Shown here: one piece after another, positions 35,251 through 44,012 of the stretch | Layout: each line of letters starts with the position of its first letter | Position numbering within the stretch: the stretch's first letter is position 1 | Origin: an uncultured Bacteroidia bacterium | GTDB lineage: Bacteria > Bacteroidota > Bacteroidia > Bacteroidales > F082 | Reading direction: 5' to 3' | NCBI GenBank assembly: GCA_902771635.1 | Contig: CACXXW010000006.1 | Coordinates: 31,295-95,294, forward strand | DNA: 64,000 bases | Position numbers and translations under genes: made by a program | Notes under the pieces: model-generated | The model's database searches: none | Told to the model about the DNA's origin: nothing | Seen by the model: the letters and a program-made list of their open reading frames with translations, nothing else

Positions 35251-35754
35251 TTACTTTTTCTTCTTCGCGATTTTAAGGATTTCCTCATATAAGTCTTCTT
35301 CAGCACCTTCAAAATAACCCGTATGTTGATACACGATCTTGCCATTGCCATCAACCAGGAAAGTGTGTGGTGGATTGCTCACGTTCATGGCGCGTTTCAG
35401 ATCGCCGTTGACATCAAGCAGCACCTCGAATCCCCAGCCTTTGCCTTCCACAACGGGCTTCACCTTGGCGGTCGAACGCGAGTCGTCGATGGAGACGGAA
35501 TAGATCTTCACGCCCGTCTCAGCTTGCCAGTCCTCGTACACGTCGTTGAGGGCATTATGTTCCTTGATGCAGGGACCGCACCAAGTGGCCCAAAACGTGA
35601 TGACAATGGGCTTGCCGTCGTTGTTCAATTTGGCGATGTTCACATCCTTGCCCTTCAAATTCTTCAAGGTGATATTTGGCAAGTCAGTCTTCGATTGCGC
35701 ATGAAGGCCCGTCACCATCAGAGCCATCAGCAAAAGTGTCATGAGTTTTTTCAT
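35251..35754 (-). CDS. TlpA-family thiol-disulfide oxidoreductase
   Basis: 167 residues. A signal peptide (MKKLMTLLLMALMVTGLHA) is followed by a thioredoxin fold with the active site FWATWCGPCIKEH (about 54-66), a cis-Pro region SNPPHTFLVDG and a C-terminal poly-Lys tail (AKKKK). It acts in the periplasm on cysteine pairs. The partner may be the CxxC Omp28-type lipoprotein encoded at the end of the same operon (inference). Confidence 0.9.
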   Translation of the reverse strand: MKKLMTLLLMALMVTGLHAQSKTDLPNITLKNLKGKDVNIAKLNNDGKPIVITFWATWCGPCIKEHNALNDVYEDWQAETGVKIYSVSIDDSRSTAKVKPVVEGKGWGFEVLLDVNGDLKRAMNVSNPPHTFLVDGNGKIVYQHTGYFEGAEEDLYEEILKIAKKKK

Positions 35755-35760
35755 TGATTC

Positions 35761-35827
35761 AAAGATTTAATATTCAAAGATTTAAAGATTCAAAATTCAG
35801 CATTCAGCATTCAACATTCAGCATTCC
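35761..35827. repeat. Simple intergenic repeat (ATTCAAAGATT / CATTCAG units)
   Basis: AT-rich AAAGATTTAA/TATTCAAAGA units pass into five consecutive 7-nt units of the CATTCAG type, which run to the manA stop codon. A related ATTCAAAGATT stretch occurs at 50111-50150. Confidence 0.7.
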
Positions 35828-36823
35828 TCATTCTTCTTCTAGTTGACAATATACTTCCAACAATTTACAGTACTTCTCTGCCCTGATGGCGACCTTTTTA
35901 ATGACGTTCGGAATCAGGACACATTCTCCTGCTTTTACAAAAACCGCGCCATTTTCCCAATTCAACGAAAAAAATCCTTCCAAAGGCATCAAAATGACGA
36001 AAGAATCAAGATTAGAATAGTCTTTTTCCATCTCGCCTTGCAGTTGGAGGAGATTGGTGACAAAGTATTGGCAATCAACGACGGAGACGGTCTTGTTCAT
36101 CACATCGGGCACCTCAATTTTGTACTTTTCGGGCAATGTGCCATCTATGGCCTCCACCGATTGCGGAATATGCAATTCGCGGTGCATACCAGCCACATCG
36201 ATACGATCCCAGTCGTAAATGCGATAGGTAGTATCACTTGTCTGCTGGATTTCGGCCACCATGATGCCCGGACCTAAGGCATGGACACGTCCTGCAGGGA
36301 TAAAGAACACATCATCTTTCTTCACCTTCTCGTGGTTAAGAACCGATTGCAGCATATTGTCTTTCAATACATTGACATAATCCATACGTGTCAATTCACG
36401 ATTGAAGCCCATAACGAGTTCAGCATCCTTATCGGCCTGCATCACGTACCACATCTCTGTCTTGCCATTACCCAAGCCGCGCTTCTCAGCCAATTCATCA
36501 TCGGGATGCACCTGCACAGAGAGCCAGTCGTTGGCATCGATAATCTTCAGCAACAACGGGAACTGTTCGCCATATTTGTCAAAGACACTCTCGCCAACCA
36601 GATCCCCCATGAAGGTCTCCACCAAGTCGTTGATTTCATCGCCCTCGAAGTCGCCATTGGCGATTTCGCTCTGTTCATCCCAAATGCCCGAGAGTAGCCA
36701 CACTTCGCCACAGTTGGGCAGCGGACCGTAGTCCATCCCAAGGACCTCCTTGATTTTGCGTCCGCCCCAGATTTTATCCTTGAAGATAGGCTTGAATTTT
36801 AGAGGATAGAGTACTGTTTGCAT
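35828..36823 (-). CDS. manA: Class I mannose-6-phosphate isomerase
   Basis: 331 residues. Interconverts fructose-6-phosphate and mannose-6-phosphate for GDP-sugar and glycan synthesis. Cupin fold with zinc ligands in LSVQVHPDDELAEKRG (Gln, His), KTEMWYV (Glu) and IPAGRVHALGPGIMV (His). The N-terminus LKFKPIFKDKIWGGRKIKE and the length are typical of the bacterial short form. It is preceded by the decayed toxin-antitoxin locus. Confidence 0.94.
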   Translation of the reverse strand: MQTVLYPLKFKPIFKDKIWGGRKIKEVLGMDYGPLPNCGEVWLLSGIWDEQSEIANGDFEGDEINDLVETFMGDLVGESVFDKYGEQFPLLLKIIDANDWLSVQVHPDDELAEKRGLGNGKTEMWYVMQADKDAELVMGFNRELTRMDYVNVLKDNMLQSVLNHEKVKKDDVFFIPAGRVHALGPGIMVAEIQQTSDTTYRIYDWDRIDVAGMHRELHIPQSVEAIDGTLPEKYKIEVPDVMNKTVSVVDCQYFVTNLLQLQGEMEKDYSNLDSFVILMPLEGFFSLNWENGAVFVKAGECVLIPNVIKKVAIRAEKYCKLLEVYCQLEEE

Positions 36824-36829
36824 ATAAAC

Positions 36830-36975
36830 TTAAAATATGGATTGTATAACTTTATCTACCATCTCATCAAAGAAAGGTTGCTTCATTCTGCTGATTTTAC
36901 GGATGGATGCGGCTTGAATGAACCGTCAGGAAACAAGAAATTGATTTCTACGATATCACGTTGTGAATACTTCAT
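36830..36975 (-). pseudogene. Remnant of a PemK/MazF-like toxin
   Basis: The first fragment (36975 to 36883) encodes MKYSQRDIVEINFLFPDG plus SFKPHP and soon stops; this is the usual N-terminus of Bacteroidota PemK-like endoribonuclease toxins. A second fragment in another frame (36886 to 36830) encodes MKQPFFDEMVDKVIQSIF, which matches the usual C-terminus of such proteins. The roughly 60 residues that normally lie between, including most of the catalytic core, are gone. The ATG overlaps the antitoxin stop codon (ATGA), showing the original operon. Confidence 0.7.
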
Positions 36976-37160
36976 ACCAGATGTTTTGAAAACATTTTTG
37001 TGGCATTAGCCCTAGAAGTACAAAGGAACGCCTGTTTTTCTTCCTCTTCAGTCCATTCTTCCCACTCAGGATACGTGACAACTCCTGCTGCGATCAACTT
37101 GCGGATAAGATCTATAATCTGAGCATTCTTTTCATCGTAACTGATGGTCATAGTAGTCAT
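36972..37160 (-). CDS. Orphan antitoxin-like small protein
   Basis: 62 residues from the ATG at 37160, chosen because AAAAGGAGGA lies 6 nt upstream; an ATG at 37166 abuts that sequence. A strong Shine-Dalgarno is unusual in this genome and hints at acquired DNA. The protein (MTISYDEKNAQIIDLIRKLI) has the beta-helix start of many type II antitoxins. It ends SKHLV and overlaps the toxin remnant by four bases. Family assignment rests on context. Confidence 0.6.
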   Translation of the reverse strand: MTTMTISYDEKNAQIIDLIRKLIAAGVVTYPEWEEWTEEEEKQAFLCTSRANATKMFSKHLV

Positions 37161-37232
37161 AATCATTCCTCCTTTTCAGACTGCAATAATACGAATTATT
37201 TCTGACACGGATAGTCAGACACTAAAAATCAT

Positions 37233-37240
37233 TATTTTTG
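37233..37240 (+). promoter_or_regulatory. -7 box (TATTTTTG) of the M20 amidohydrolase
   Basis: TATTTTTG lies 17 nt before the ATG at 37258. Confidence 0.5.
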
Positions 37241-37257
37241 CGCCAAAGAAAAACATC

Positions 37258-38388
37258 ATGCAAAACCTCATCGAACTTAGACATATCCTCCACGCCCACC
37301 CTGAGCTTTCGGGGCATGAGGCCCTGACCAACAAAATCTTGAACGAATGGGTGAAACAGACCCAACCCGACCAAATCATCGAAAGAATCGGCGGCTATGG
37401 CCTGGCGGCAATATATAAAGGTGCGAAGCCTGGCAAACGTATCCTCATCCGTGGCGATATCGACGCGCTACACATCCCCGAGCCGAATGACATTCCTTAT
37501 CGCTCACAAAGCCAAGGCGTTTCCCACAAATGCGGCCACGACGGCCACGCCACCATCCTCTGCGGACTGGCGCAATGGCTCGGCGAGCAACGCCCCGACC
37601 AAGGTGAAGTGGTGCTGCTGTTCCAGCCTGCCGAGGAAACCGGACAAGGCGCACAAGCCATCCTCAACGACCCGCAATTTGAGCAAATCAAGCCCGATGT
37701 GGCTTACGGATTACATAATCTGCCGGGCTTTGAGAAAGGCCAAATCATGGTGAAGGAAGGATGTTTCGCAGCGGCATCGTTTGGCCTTAAACTCATTTTC
37801 GACGGTCGAACGGCACACGCCTCCCAACCTGAGACGGGACACAGCCCTTCGGAGTTGCTGGCCCAACTCATCCACCATTTGGAGAAAAAACGCGAGCAAC
37901 TGAAGGCCGTGAAGCCTTTGACCACCTTTGTCATCACTCATGCAACCTTAGGCGAAGAAACTTTTGGCGTAGCCCCCGGCCATGCCGAGATCTGGCTTAC
38001 CCTGCGCAGTTTCAACGACCGCAACCTGGAACTGATGTCGAAGGAAATCATCGAGTTCTGTCGCGCCAAGGCCAAGGATTATCTCTTCGACTTCAGTTTC
38101 TCCGAACACGAAGCCTTCGCCGCCACCAACAGCGACGCCAACTGCGTAAAAACCATTGAACAAGCTGCAAAGAACCTTGAATTAAATCTCGGTCATCTTG
38201 ACGAGCCTTTCCGCTGGTCGGAAGACTTCGGAAGGTTTGGGAGCGTCTGCCCTATTGGTTTCTTCGGCTTGGGTTCGGGCTTGGAGCAACCTGCCTTGCA
38301 CGACCCGATGTTTGACTTCCCTGATGACATTTTGGAAATCGGGATGGGGATGTTTTGGGAGATAATAAGGTTGGAGTTGGAAGGATAG
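37258..38388 (+). CDS. M20 family amidohydrolase (N-acyl amino acid / hippurate hydrolase type)
   Basis: 376 residues from the ATG at 37258 (the frame is open upstream, but a promoter lies there). Cytoplasmic zinc hydrolase that deacylates N-acyl amino acids. Metal-binding motifs: RGDIDALHIPE, SHKCGHDGHATILCG (Cys and His ligands) and FQPAEETGQGA with the catalytic Glu. The dimerisation domain spans about 180-290 (GRTAHASQPETGHSPSELL). A last metal ligand is in EQPALHDPMFDFPDD. The exact substrate cannot be read from sequence. Confidence 0.9.
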   Translation: MQNLIELRHILHAHPELSGHEALTNKILNEWVKQTQPDQIIERIGGYGLAAIYKGAKPGKRILIRGDIDALHIPEPNDIPYRSQSQGVSHKCGHDGHATILCGLAQWLGEQRPDQGEVVLLFQPAEETGQGAQAILNDPQFEQIKPDVAYGLHNLPGFEKGQIMVKEGCFAAASFGLKLIFDGRTAHASQPETGHSPSELLAQLIHHLEKKREQLKAVKPLTTFVITHATLGEETFGVAPGHAEIWLTLRSFNDRNLELMSKEIIEFCRAKAKDYLFDFSFSEHEAFAATNSDANCVKTIEQAAKNLELNLGHLDEPFRWSEDFGRFGSVCPIGFFGLGSGLEQPALHDPMFDFPDDILEIGMGMFWEIIRLELEG

Positions 38389-38431
38389 CTTCATTTTAGT
38401 ACATAATTTACTACATTTTTTCTGATAATAA

Positions 38432-38462
38432 TTTGCTATTTTCAGAATTATTTGTATCTTTG
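38432..38462 (+). promoter_or_regulatory. Full Bacteroidota promoter of the RM island
   Basis: TTTG (38432-38435), a 19-nt spacer and TATCTTTG (38455-38462) match the Bacteroides consensus exactly. The first gene of the restriction island begins 4 nt later, so its mRNA is probably leaderless. Confidence 0.75.
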
Positions 38463-38466
38463 CAAC

Positions 38467-39036
38467 ATGAATAGTATTAATCATACTAGTATATTAACTT
38501 TACAAGAATTTGCAAAGATCCAATCTGGAGTGTTCTTGACCACGGCGCCCCAAGGTGAAATTGCTTACTTGCAAGTCAAGGACCTATTGGCGGAATCACC
38601 AGAAAAAACCGCCTCACGAATTCCTTATTCCCCAAAGTTGGAGAAGCATTTCTTACGAAGGGGCGACCTGCTGTTTGCCGGAAAAGGGACATCAAACCTT
38701 TGCCGTGTGGTCGATTTTGAGCAGCACGCCATAGCCTCAACCACCTTTTATATAATAAGGATAGGCGACGGGGACATCCTTCCCGAATACCTTTGCTGGT
38801 ATTTGAGCCAACCAAAGACACTAGCCACCATTAAAGCGGGGCAAGTGGGCACAGGCACGCCTTTAATCCGAAAACAGCTTCTTGAAAACTTGGAAATCGC
38901 CATCCCCGACTTGAAAACACAACAACAAATCGTGGATTTGGCCAAACTCCAACAGAAAGAAGAAGAACTGCTGAAAGCCATCACAGAAAAACGAAACCAG
39001 ATTACCAACCAACTCATAATGAATAAATTAAAATAA
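38467..39036 (+). CDS. Half-length HsdS-like specificity protein (one TRD)
   Basis: 189 residues from the ATG at 38467. One target-recognition domain (LTLQEFAKIQSGVFLTTAP ... GTGTPLIRKQLLENLEIAIPD) is followed by one conserved helix (TQQQIVDLAKLQQKEEELLK). Full HsdS proteins have two of each. Such half-subunits can dimerise to form a working specificity unit, or can be relics. It sits 3 nt before hsdM, and a complete hsdS is encoded downstream of fic. Confidence 0.8.
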   Translation: MNSINHTSILTLQEFAKIQSGVFLTTAPQGEIAYLQVKDLLAESPEKTASRIPYSPKLEKHFLRRGDLLFAGKGTSNLCRVVDFEQHAIASTTFYIIRIGDGDILPEYLCWYLSQPKTLATIKAGQVGTGTPLIRKQLLENLEIAIPDLKTQQQIVDLAKLQQKEEELLKAITEKRNQITNQLIMNKLK

Positions 39037-39039
39037 GAT

Positions 39040-40569
39040 ATGGAAACCAAGAAAATCACCCAAGACGACATCAACCGCACCGTTTGGAAGGCCTGCGACA
39101 CCTTTCGCGGCGTCATCGACCCCAGCCAATACAAGGATTATATCCTCACCATGCTGTTTTTGAAATACGTCAGCGACGTGTATAAATCGAAATTGAACGA
39201 TTACCTTATCAAATATGAGGGCGAAGTAGAACGCGCCGAGCGCGCCATGCGCCACGAGCGTTTTGTGGTGCCCGAGAAGAGCTCGTTCGACTTCCTCTAT
39301 GAGCACCGCAACGCCACCAACATCGGCGAGTTGATTGACGAGGCGCTGGCCGACCTCGAAGACGCCAACCGCGAGAAGATGAGCAGCGAGGACGGCAGCA
39401 GCATCTTCCGCAACATCAGCTTCAACAGCGCCAATCTGGGAGAGCCGAAAGAGAAAAACGCTCGATTGAAAAACCTGCTGCAAGATTTCAACGGGGTGGA
39501 TTTGGACGAGTCGCATTTGGAGAACAACGACATCATTGGTGATGCCTATATGTACCTCGTCTCCACCTTTGCAGGGGAGGCTGGCAAGAAAGCAGGTGAC
39601 TTCTTCACCCCTGCCGAGGTTTCCACCTTACTTGCCAAGCTGACCAAAAGCAAACCAGGTGCTCGCATCTGCGATGTCACCTGCGGCTCTGGCTCCTTGC
39701 TGATCAAGGCAGGAAAGGAAGTGGGCAACAACAATTTCTCACTCTACGGGCAAGAGGTGAATGGCAGCACCTGGGCCTTGGCCATGATGAACATGTTTTT
39801 GCACGGCTTCGACAACGCCGTCATCCGCTGGGGCAACACCCTGTGCAACCCAAAGCTGAAAATGAACGACAAACTGATGAAGTTCGACACGGTGGTGGCC
39901 AATCCTCCTTTCAGCCTCGACAAATGGGGCGCCGAAGAGGCCGCGTCCGACCCCTACAACCGCTTCTGGCGCGGCATCCCGCCCAAGAGCAAGGGCGACT
40001 GGGCCTTCATCAGCCACATGCTGGAGGTGGCCGACGACCAAAACGGCAAGGTAGGCGTCATTATCCCTCACGGCGTGTTGTTCCGTGGAGGTAGCGAAGG
40101 CAAGATTCGCCAGTATATCCTCGAAAACGAACACATCTTGGAAGCCGTCATCGGTTTGCCCGCCAACCTCTTCTATGGCACGGGCATTCCTGCCGCCATT
40201 GCCATCTTCCGCAAGGGCCGCGGCTCTGAGAATGTGCTGTTCATCGACGCCAGCCGTGAGTACGAGAACGGCAAGAACCAAAACAAACTCCGCCCCGAAG
40301 ACATCGAACACATCGTGGGTATCTACCGCAAGTTTGCCGCTGGAGAGTTGCAACCTGGCGTAGTGGAAGACAAATACGCCTACGTGGCCACACCCGACGA
40401 AATCCGCGAGAACGACTTCAACCTCAACATCCCGCGTTATGTGGACACCTACGAGGAAGAAGCCGAAATTGACATCCCTGCCGTGCAGAAAGAGATTGAG
40501 CAGCTGGAAACGGAGCTGGCCGAGGTGCAGGGAAAAATGAAGGATTATTTGAAGGAATTAGGATATTAA
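39040..40569 (+). CDS. hsdM: Type I restriction-modification methyltransferase HsdM
   Basis: 509 residues. N6-adenine methyltransferase of the M2S complex. An N-terminal HsdM helical domain (residues 8-140; VWKACDTFRGVIDPSQYKDY) is followed by the SAM-binding motif (ICDVTCGSGSLLIKAG) and catalytic motif IV NPPF (VVANPPFSLDKWG). A C-terminal coiled region (IPAVQKEIEQLETELAEVQG) should contact HsdS. It follows the half-hsdS closely, and fic begins 14 nt after its stop. Confidence 0.96.
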   Translation: METKKITQDDINRTVWKACDTFRGVIDPSQYKDYILTMLFLKYVSDVYKSKLNDYLIKYEGEVERAERAMRHERFVVPEKSSFDFLYEHRNATNIGELIDEALADLEDANREKMSSEDGSSIFRNISFNSANLGEPKEKNARLKNLLQDFNGVDLDESHLENNDIIGDAYMYLVSTFAGEAGKKAGDFFTPAEVSTLLAKLTKSKPGARICDVTCGSGSLLIKAGKEVGNNNFSLYGQEVNGSTWALAMMNMFLHGFDNAVIRWGNTLCNPKLKMNDKLMKFDTVVANPPFSLDKWGAEEAASDPYNRFWRGIPPKSKGDWAFISHMLEVADDQNGKVGVIIPHGVLFRGGSEGKIRQYILENEHILEAVIGLPANLFYGTGIPAAIAIFRKGRGSENVLFIDASREYENGKNQNKLRPEDIEHIVGIYRKFAAGELQPGVVEDKYAYVATPDEIRENDFNLNIPRYVDTYEEEAEIDIPAVQKEIEQLETELAEVQGKMKDYLKELGY

Positions 40570-40583
40570 AACAACATAGAATT

Positions 40584-41909
40584 ATGAACAAAATAGAAAC
40601 ATTATTCAAAGAATGGCAGTCGCTTCAACCAGTAAAAGAAGAGTACCAACAGAGACTGGACCAGAAATTCATGCTGGAGTTCAACTACAACTCCAACCAC
40701 ATTGAGGGTAACACGCTCACCTATGGGCAAACCGAGATGCTATTGATGTTTGGTAAAGCGGTGGATGAAGCCAACATGAAGGATTTAGAAGAAATGAAGG
40801 CTTCCAATGTCGGATTGAAAATGGTAAAAGAGATGGCTATAGACAAAGAGCAGCCCCTCACCGAGTATTTCATCAGAACTCTTCATAAGACTTTGCTCCG
40901 TGAGGATTACACTGTTTATCGCCAACTGCCTGACGGCACGAGCACTTCGTATGTAGTACATGCAGGACAATACAAGACACGACCTAATTCCGTCATTACC
41001 GCCACTGGCGAGCGCTTCGAATATGCCTCGCCCGAAGAAACGCCAGCCTTGATGACGGATTTGCTTCAATGGTATAACCAAGCCGAGACAGAAGGAACAA
41101 TGACACCCATAGAACTGGCGTCATTGTTCCATTATCGCTACATCAGAATCCATCCCTTCGAAGATGGAAACGGAAGAATCTCCCGACTGATGGTGAACTA
41201 CATTCTGTATCGCCATGGTTATCCAATGATTGTGGTGAAAAGCGCAGATAAAACGAACTATCTCACCGCGCTTAACCGTTGCGATGTGGCAATTGGTCCT
41301 GTCCCTTCCGATGGTGCCCACGCCGAACTATCCCGAATCACACCCTTTGTTGAATACATGAACAAATGCCTAGTGAGATCATTAGAGATCAGTATCAAAG
41401 GCGCAAAAGGAGAAAGCATTGAAGAAGCCGACGATTGGAGAAAGAATCTCAAAACTAAATATCATAACCAACTAAACAAGCCCGAAGTAACTGAAGTCAC
41501 CGAAAAAAAAGTGAAAGAAGAATTCTCTGAATTATTGAAGCACATTGACAAAGAATTATCCGAGTTTTATTCCGTATTTACCTCTGTTAATTGGGAACCC
41601 AATAATGGAAATTACGATTCGTATAACGACAACAAGTATTATGCAAGCATCTACTTCTTCAAGGAATTCGGTAATATAAAAACAGGGTTTAACACGTATA
41701 TTGAATTAACAATACAGCAATTCTTATATAAAACTGAAGTGTCATACAACAAATGGGAAATGCCAAATGTTGTTTTGTACAACAAAGAACTATCATACAC
41801 CGAATCTCTTACCGACCAAGACAAGGAAGATATTGTTAATGTGATAGGCAATCTTCTTAATCAGTTTATCGAGACCCAGGGATTCACCACCCATGGCCCA
41901 CGATTCTAA
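40584..41909 (+). CDS. Fic family AMP-transferase within the RM island
   Basis: 441 residues. The Fic core motif HPFEDGNGRISR is at about 189-200. The N-terminal segment YNSNHIEGN fits the autoinhibitory [S/T]xxxE[G/N] helix, so this is probably a self-inhibited class II Fic. The C-terminal 140 residues (after DDWRKNLKTKYHNQL) are charged and AT-rich, with no family I recognise. Fic enzymes usually transfer AMP to Thr/Tyr/Ser of a target. The position between hsdM and hsdS suggests it is carried with, or guards, the RM operon. It overlaps the longest hsdS frame by 17 nt. Confidence 0.92.
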   Translation: MNKIETLFKEWQSLQPVKEEYQQRLDQKFMLEFNYNSNHIEGNTLTYGQTEMLLMFGKAVDEANMKDLEEMKASNVGLKMVKEMAIDKEQPLTEYFIRTLHKTLLREDYTVYRQLPDGTSTSYVVHAGQYKTRPNSVITATGERFEYASPEETPALMTDLLQWYNQAETEGTMTPIELASLFHYRYIRIHPFEDGNGRISRLMVNYILYRHGYPMIVVKSADKTNYLTALNRCDVAIGPVPSDGAHAELSRITPFVEYMNKCLVRSLEISIKGAKGESIEEADDWRKNLKTKYHNQLNKPEVTEVTEKKVKEEFSELLKHIDKELSEFYSVFTSVNWEPNNGNYDSYNDNKYYASIYFFKEFGNIKTGFNTYIELTIQQFLYKTEVSYNKWEMPNVVLYNKELSYTESLTDQDKEDIVNVIGNLLNQFIETQGFTTHGPRF

Positions 41910-41937
41910 CAAACGAGTATTGCTAAAACAATCTTTG

Positions 41938-43203
41938 ATGATGAACGACAACCAACATATCCCCTCCGGCTACAAGCCCTCGCCCCTCGGCCCCATTCCC
42001 GAAGATTGGGAAGTGAAGAGGTTGGGAGATTTATGCGAAAATAGAGGCAATTACGGATTAAATGCACCAGCAACAGATTATTCGGATGATTTGCCGACAT
42101 ACCTTCGCATAACTGATATTGATGACAATGGAAATTTTATTCATTCTACAAAAAAATCTGTTGACAATCTCTCTGCAAAAGAGTATTATTTGAAAGAAGG
42201 AGATATTGTTTTTGCACGAACAGGAGCGACTGTCGGCAAAACATATTTGTATGATACAAGAGATGGACAATTAGTATATGCAGGATTTCTTATAAAATTC
42301 TCGCCAAATCCAAACAAACTAATACCATATTACCTTAAAGCGCATACTGAAACCAAAGATTATACGAATTGGGTTGCAATAACATCGCAAAGAAGTGGGC
42401 AACCTGGCATTAATGCCACAGAATATTGTTCCTTAAAACTCGCCATCCCTCCAATCAAAGAGCAAGAAAGAATTTGTAATGTTCTTCAACTTTGGGACAC
42501 CGCCATAGAGAAGCAGACCGCCCTGATAGAGCAACTCACCCTGCGCAAGCGCGGCCTCATGCAGCAACTGCTCACGGGGAAGAAGCGGCTGAAAGGGTTT
42601 GAGGGGAAGTGGAAGGAAGTGAGGTTGGGAAAGATGGGTGTCTTTTTCAAAGGTGGAGGCGTTCCAAAAGACAAAATCACCAATACTGGCAACAAATGCC
42701 TCACATACGGAGACCTTTACACAAAATATGACTTTGTAATATCCGACGTAAAATCATATATTGATGATAACACTGCAAATGAAAGTGTCAAGATTCAGTA
42801 CGGAGACATATGTTTTGCTGGTTCAGGTGAAACAAAAGAGGACATCGGCAAATGTGCAGCTTTTATTGATAACGAATATGGATATGCGGGAGGAGACATT
42901 ATTGTTTTCAGAGCAAATGACTGCAACCCAATCACTCTTTCATACATCCTTAACTCAAGTGATGTTATCAGACAAAAAAGTAATATGGGACAAGGTCATT
43001 CCGTCGTACACATATACCCATATCAATTAGAAAAGCTTCTGATAAAGCTTCCTTCGAGAGCCGAACAAGATGCCATCGCAACCATTTTAATGGAATCAGA
43101 CAAAGAAATCGAGATACAAAAACAAAAACTGGCGGCCATGCAGGCGCAGAAGAAGGGGCTGATGCAGGTGCTGTTAACTGGTAAAAAAAGAATCATTATA
43201 TGA
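41938..43203 (+). CDS. hsdS: Type I RM specificity subunit HsdS
   Basis: About 421 residues from the ATG at 41938; the frame is open from 41893 inside fic, but the typical N-terminus (GYKPSPLGPIPEDWEVKRLG) follows 41938. Two target-recognition domains (about 15-180 and 215-380) are each followed by a conserved helix (LIEQLTLRKRGLMQQLLTGK; LAAMQAQKKGLMQVLLTGK). The TRDs are much more AT-rich than the helices, as expected if specificity cassettes are exchanged. Its stop overlaps the next gene's ATG. Confidence 0.94.
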   Translation: MMNDNQHIPSGYKPSPLGPIPEDWEVKRLGDLCENRGNYGLNAPATDYSDDLPTYLRITDIDDNGNFIHSTKKSVDNLSAKEYYLKEGDIVFARTGATVGKTYLYDTRDGQLVYAGFLIKFSPNPNKLIPYYLKAHTETKDYTNWVAITSQRSGQPGINATEYCSLKLAIPPIKEQERICNVLQLWDTAIEKQTALIEQLTLRKRGLMQQLLTGKKRLKGFEGKWKEVRLGKMGVFFKGGGVPKDKITNTGNKCLTYGDLYTKYDFVISDVKSYIDDNTANESVKIQYGDICFAGSGETKEDIGKCAAFIDNEYGYAGGDIIVFRANDCNPITLSYILNSSDVIRQKSNMGQGHSVVHIYPYQLEKLLIKLPSRAEQDAIATILMESDKEIEIQKQKLAAMQAQKKGLMQVLLTGKKRIII

Positions 43204-43919
43204 AAAGAAATGCAATTTTACTGACAATTTTTTTCTCAATAGCAAGTATTATTGTTCCCATAATTTGGGGACATATCCAAAAGGAGAATAAAGAGCTCAC
43301 AATCGAGGAAATGAGAAGAGTCAATGTGGGTGAATCGTTTGGTAAAGAATTTACGATTTATATCAATGACTCAATAAAGATGAACAATAGTACAATTGTT
43401 GAATATAAGATAACCAATACCGGAAATACAACACTTATTGGGGTAGGAGCAAAATCTGACATACTTCATCCATCTAATAAAATCCCTATTGCTGGAGATT
43501 CTGTTTATATCAAATTGGAAAATACAAAAATCGCCCAATTAGATTCTATTAATTGTTTATCCTTTACGCAAATTCGGCCACAAGAATCATTTACTATTTT
43601 GTGTGCAACGGCCAATGATTCAATAGAACAACTTTTGATAATTAATGATAGAGATTTAATGAATACTAATATTGTGTTTAAAGCTTCTGATGATCGACTG
43701 ACAACATTTGAAAAAACAACAATGAAAACAAAATGGGGACAAGTAACAGGCTATATAGTCAATGTTATTACATTACTCATATTAGTATCAGTTTTTGTAA
43801 TAGATCTGTATTCCGACATTAAAACAAAAAAAAGAATAGTATTTTGGGTTATATGGTATACAATATGGCTTTTAAGTTGCTTGTATATTTTATCTTTACC
43901 CATACGATGGTTGTTATAA
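43200..43919 (+). CDS. Unknown membrane protein coupled to hsdS
   Basis: 239 residues. An N-terminal helix (LLTIFFSIASIIVPIIWGHI, about 6-25), a soluble beta-rich middle (30-180; SIKMNNSTIVEYKITNTGNT) and two C-terminal helices (VIVNVITLLILVSVFVIDLY and VIWYTIWLLSCLYILSLPI). The ATG overlaps the hsdS stop by four bases (ATGA), implying coupled translation. Base composition is strikingly AT-rich compared with hsdM and hsdR. I do not recognise the family. A membrane-linked accessory or effector of the defence island is a hypothesis only. Confidence 0.75.
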   Translation: MKRNAILLTIFFSIASIIVPIIWGHIQKENKELTIEEMRRVNVGESFGKEFTIYINDSIKMNNSTIVEYKITNTGNTTLIGVGAKSDILHPSNKIPIAGDSVYIKLENTKIAQLDSINCLSFTQIRPQESFTILCATANDSIEQLLIINDRDLMNTNIVFKASDDRLTTFEKTTMKTKWGQVTGYIVNVITLLILVSVFVIDLYSDIKTKKRIVFWVIWYTIWLLSCLYILSLPIRWLL

Positions 43920-44012
43920 CGAACAATTGATTTAATTGATAGAAAAAAATGCATCCAGTCGAAAGGCTATGGCTAATTGTCCTAGGAGAACGTAAAAGTA
44001 AAAGATAAGAAT

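Noticed and set aside
42500-43190. Possible invertible shufflon within hsdS
   Set aside because: The two conserved helices are similar in the same orientation, as in any HsdS. I saw no inverted repeats or recombinase gene nearby.
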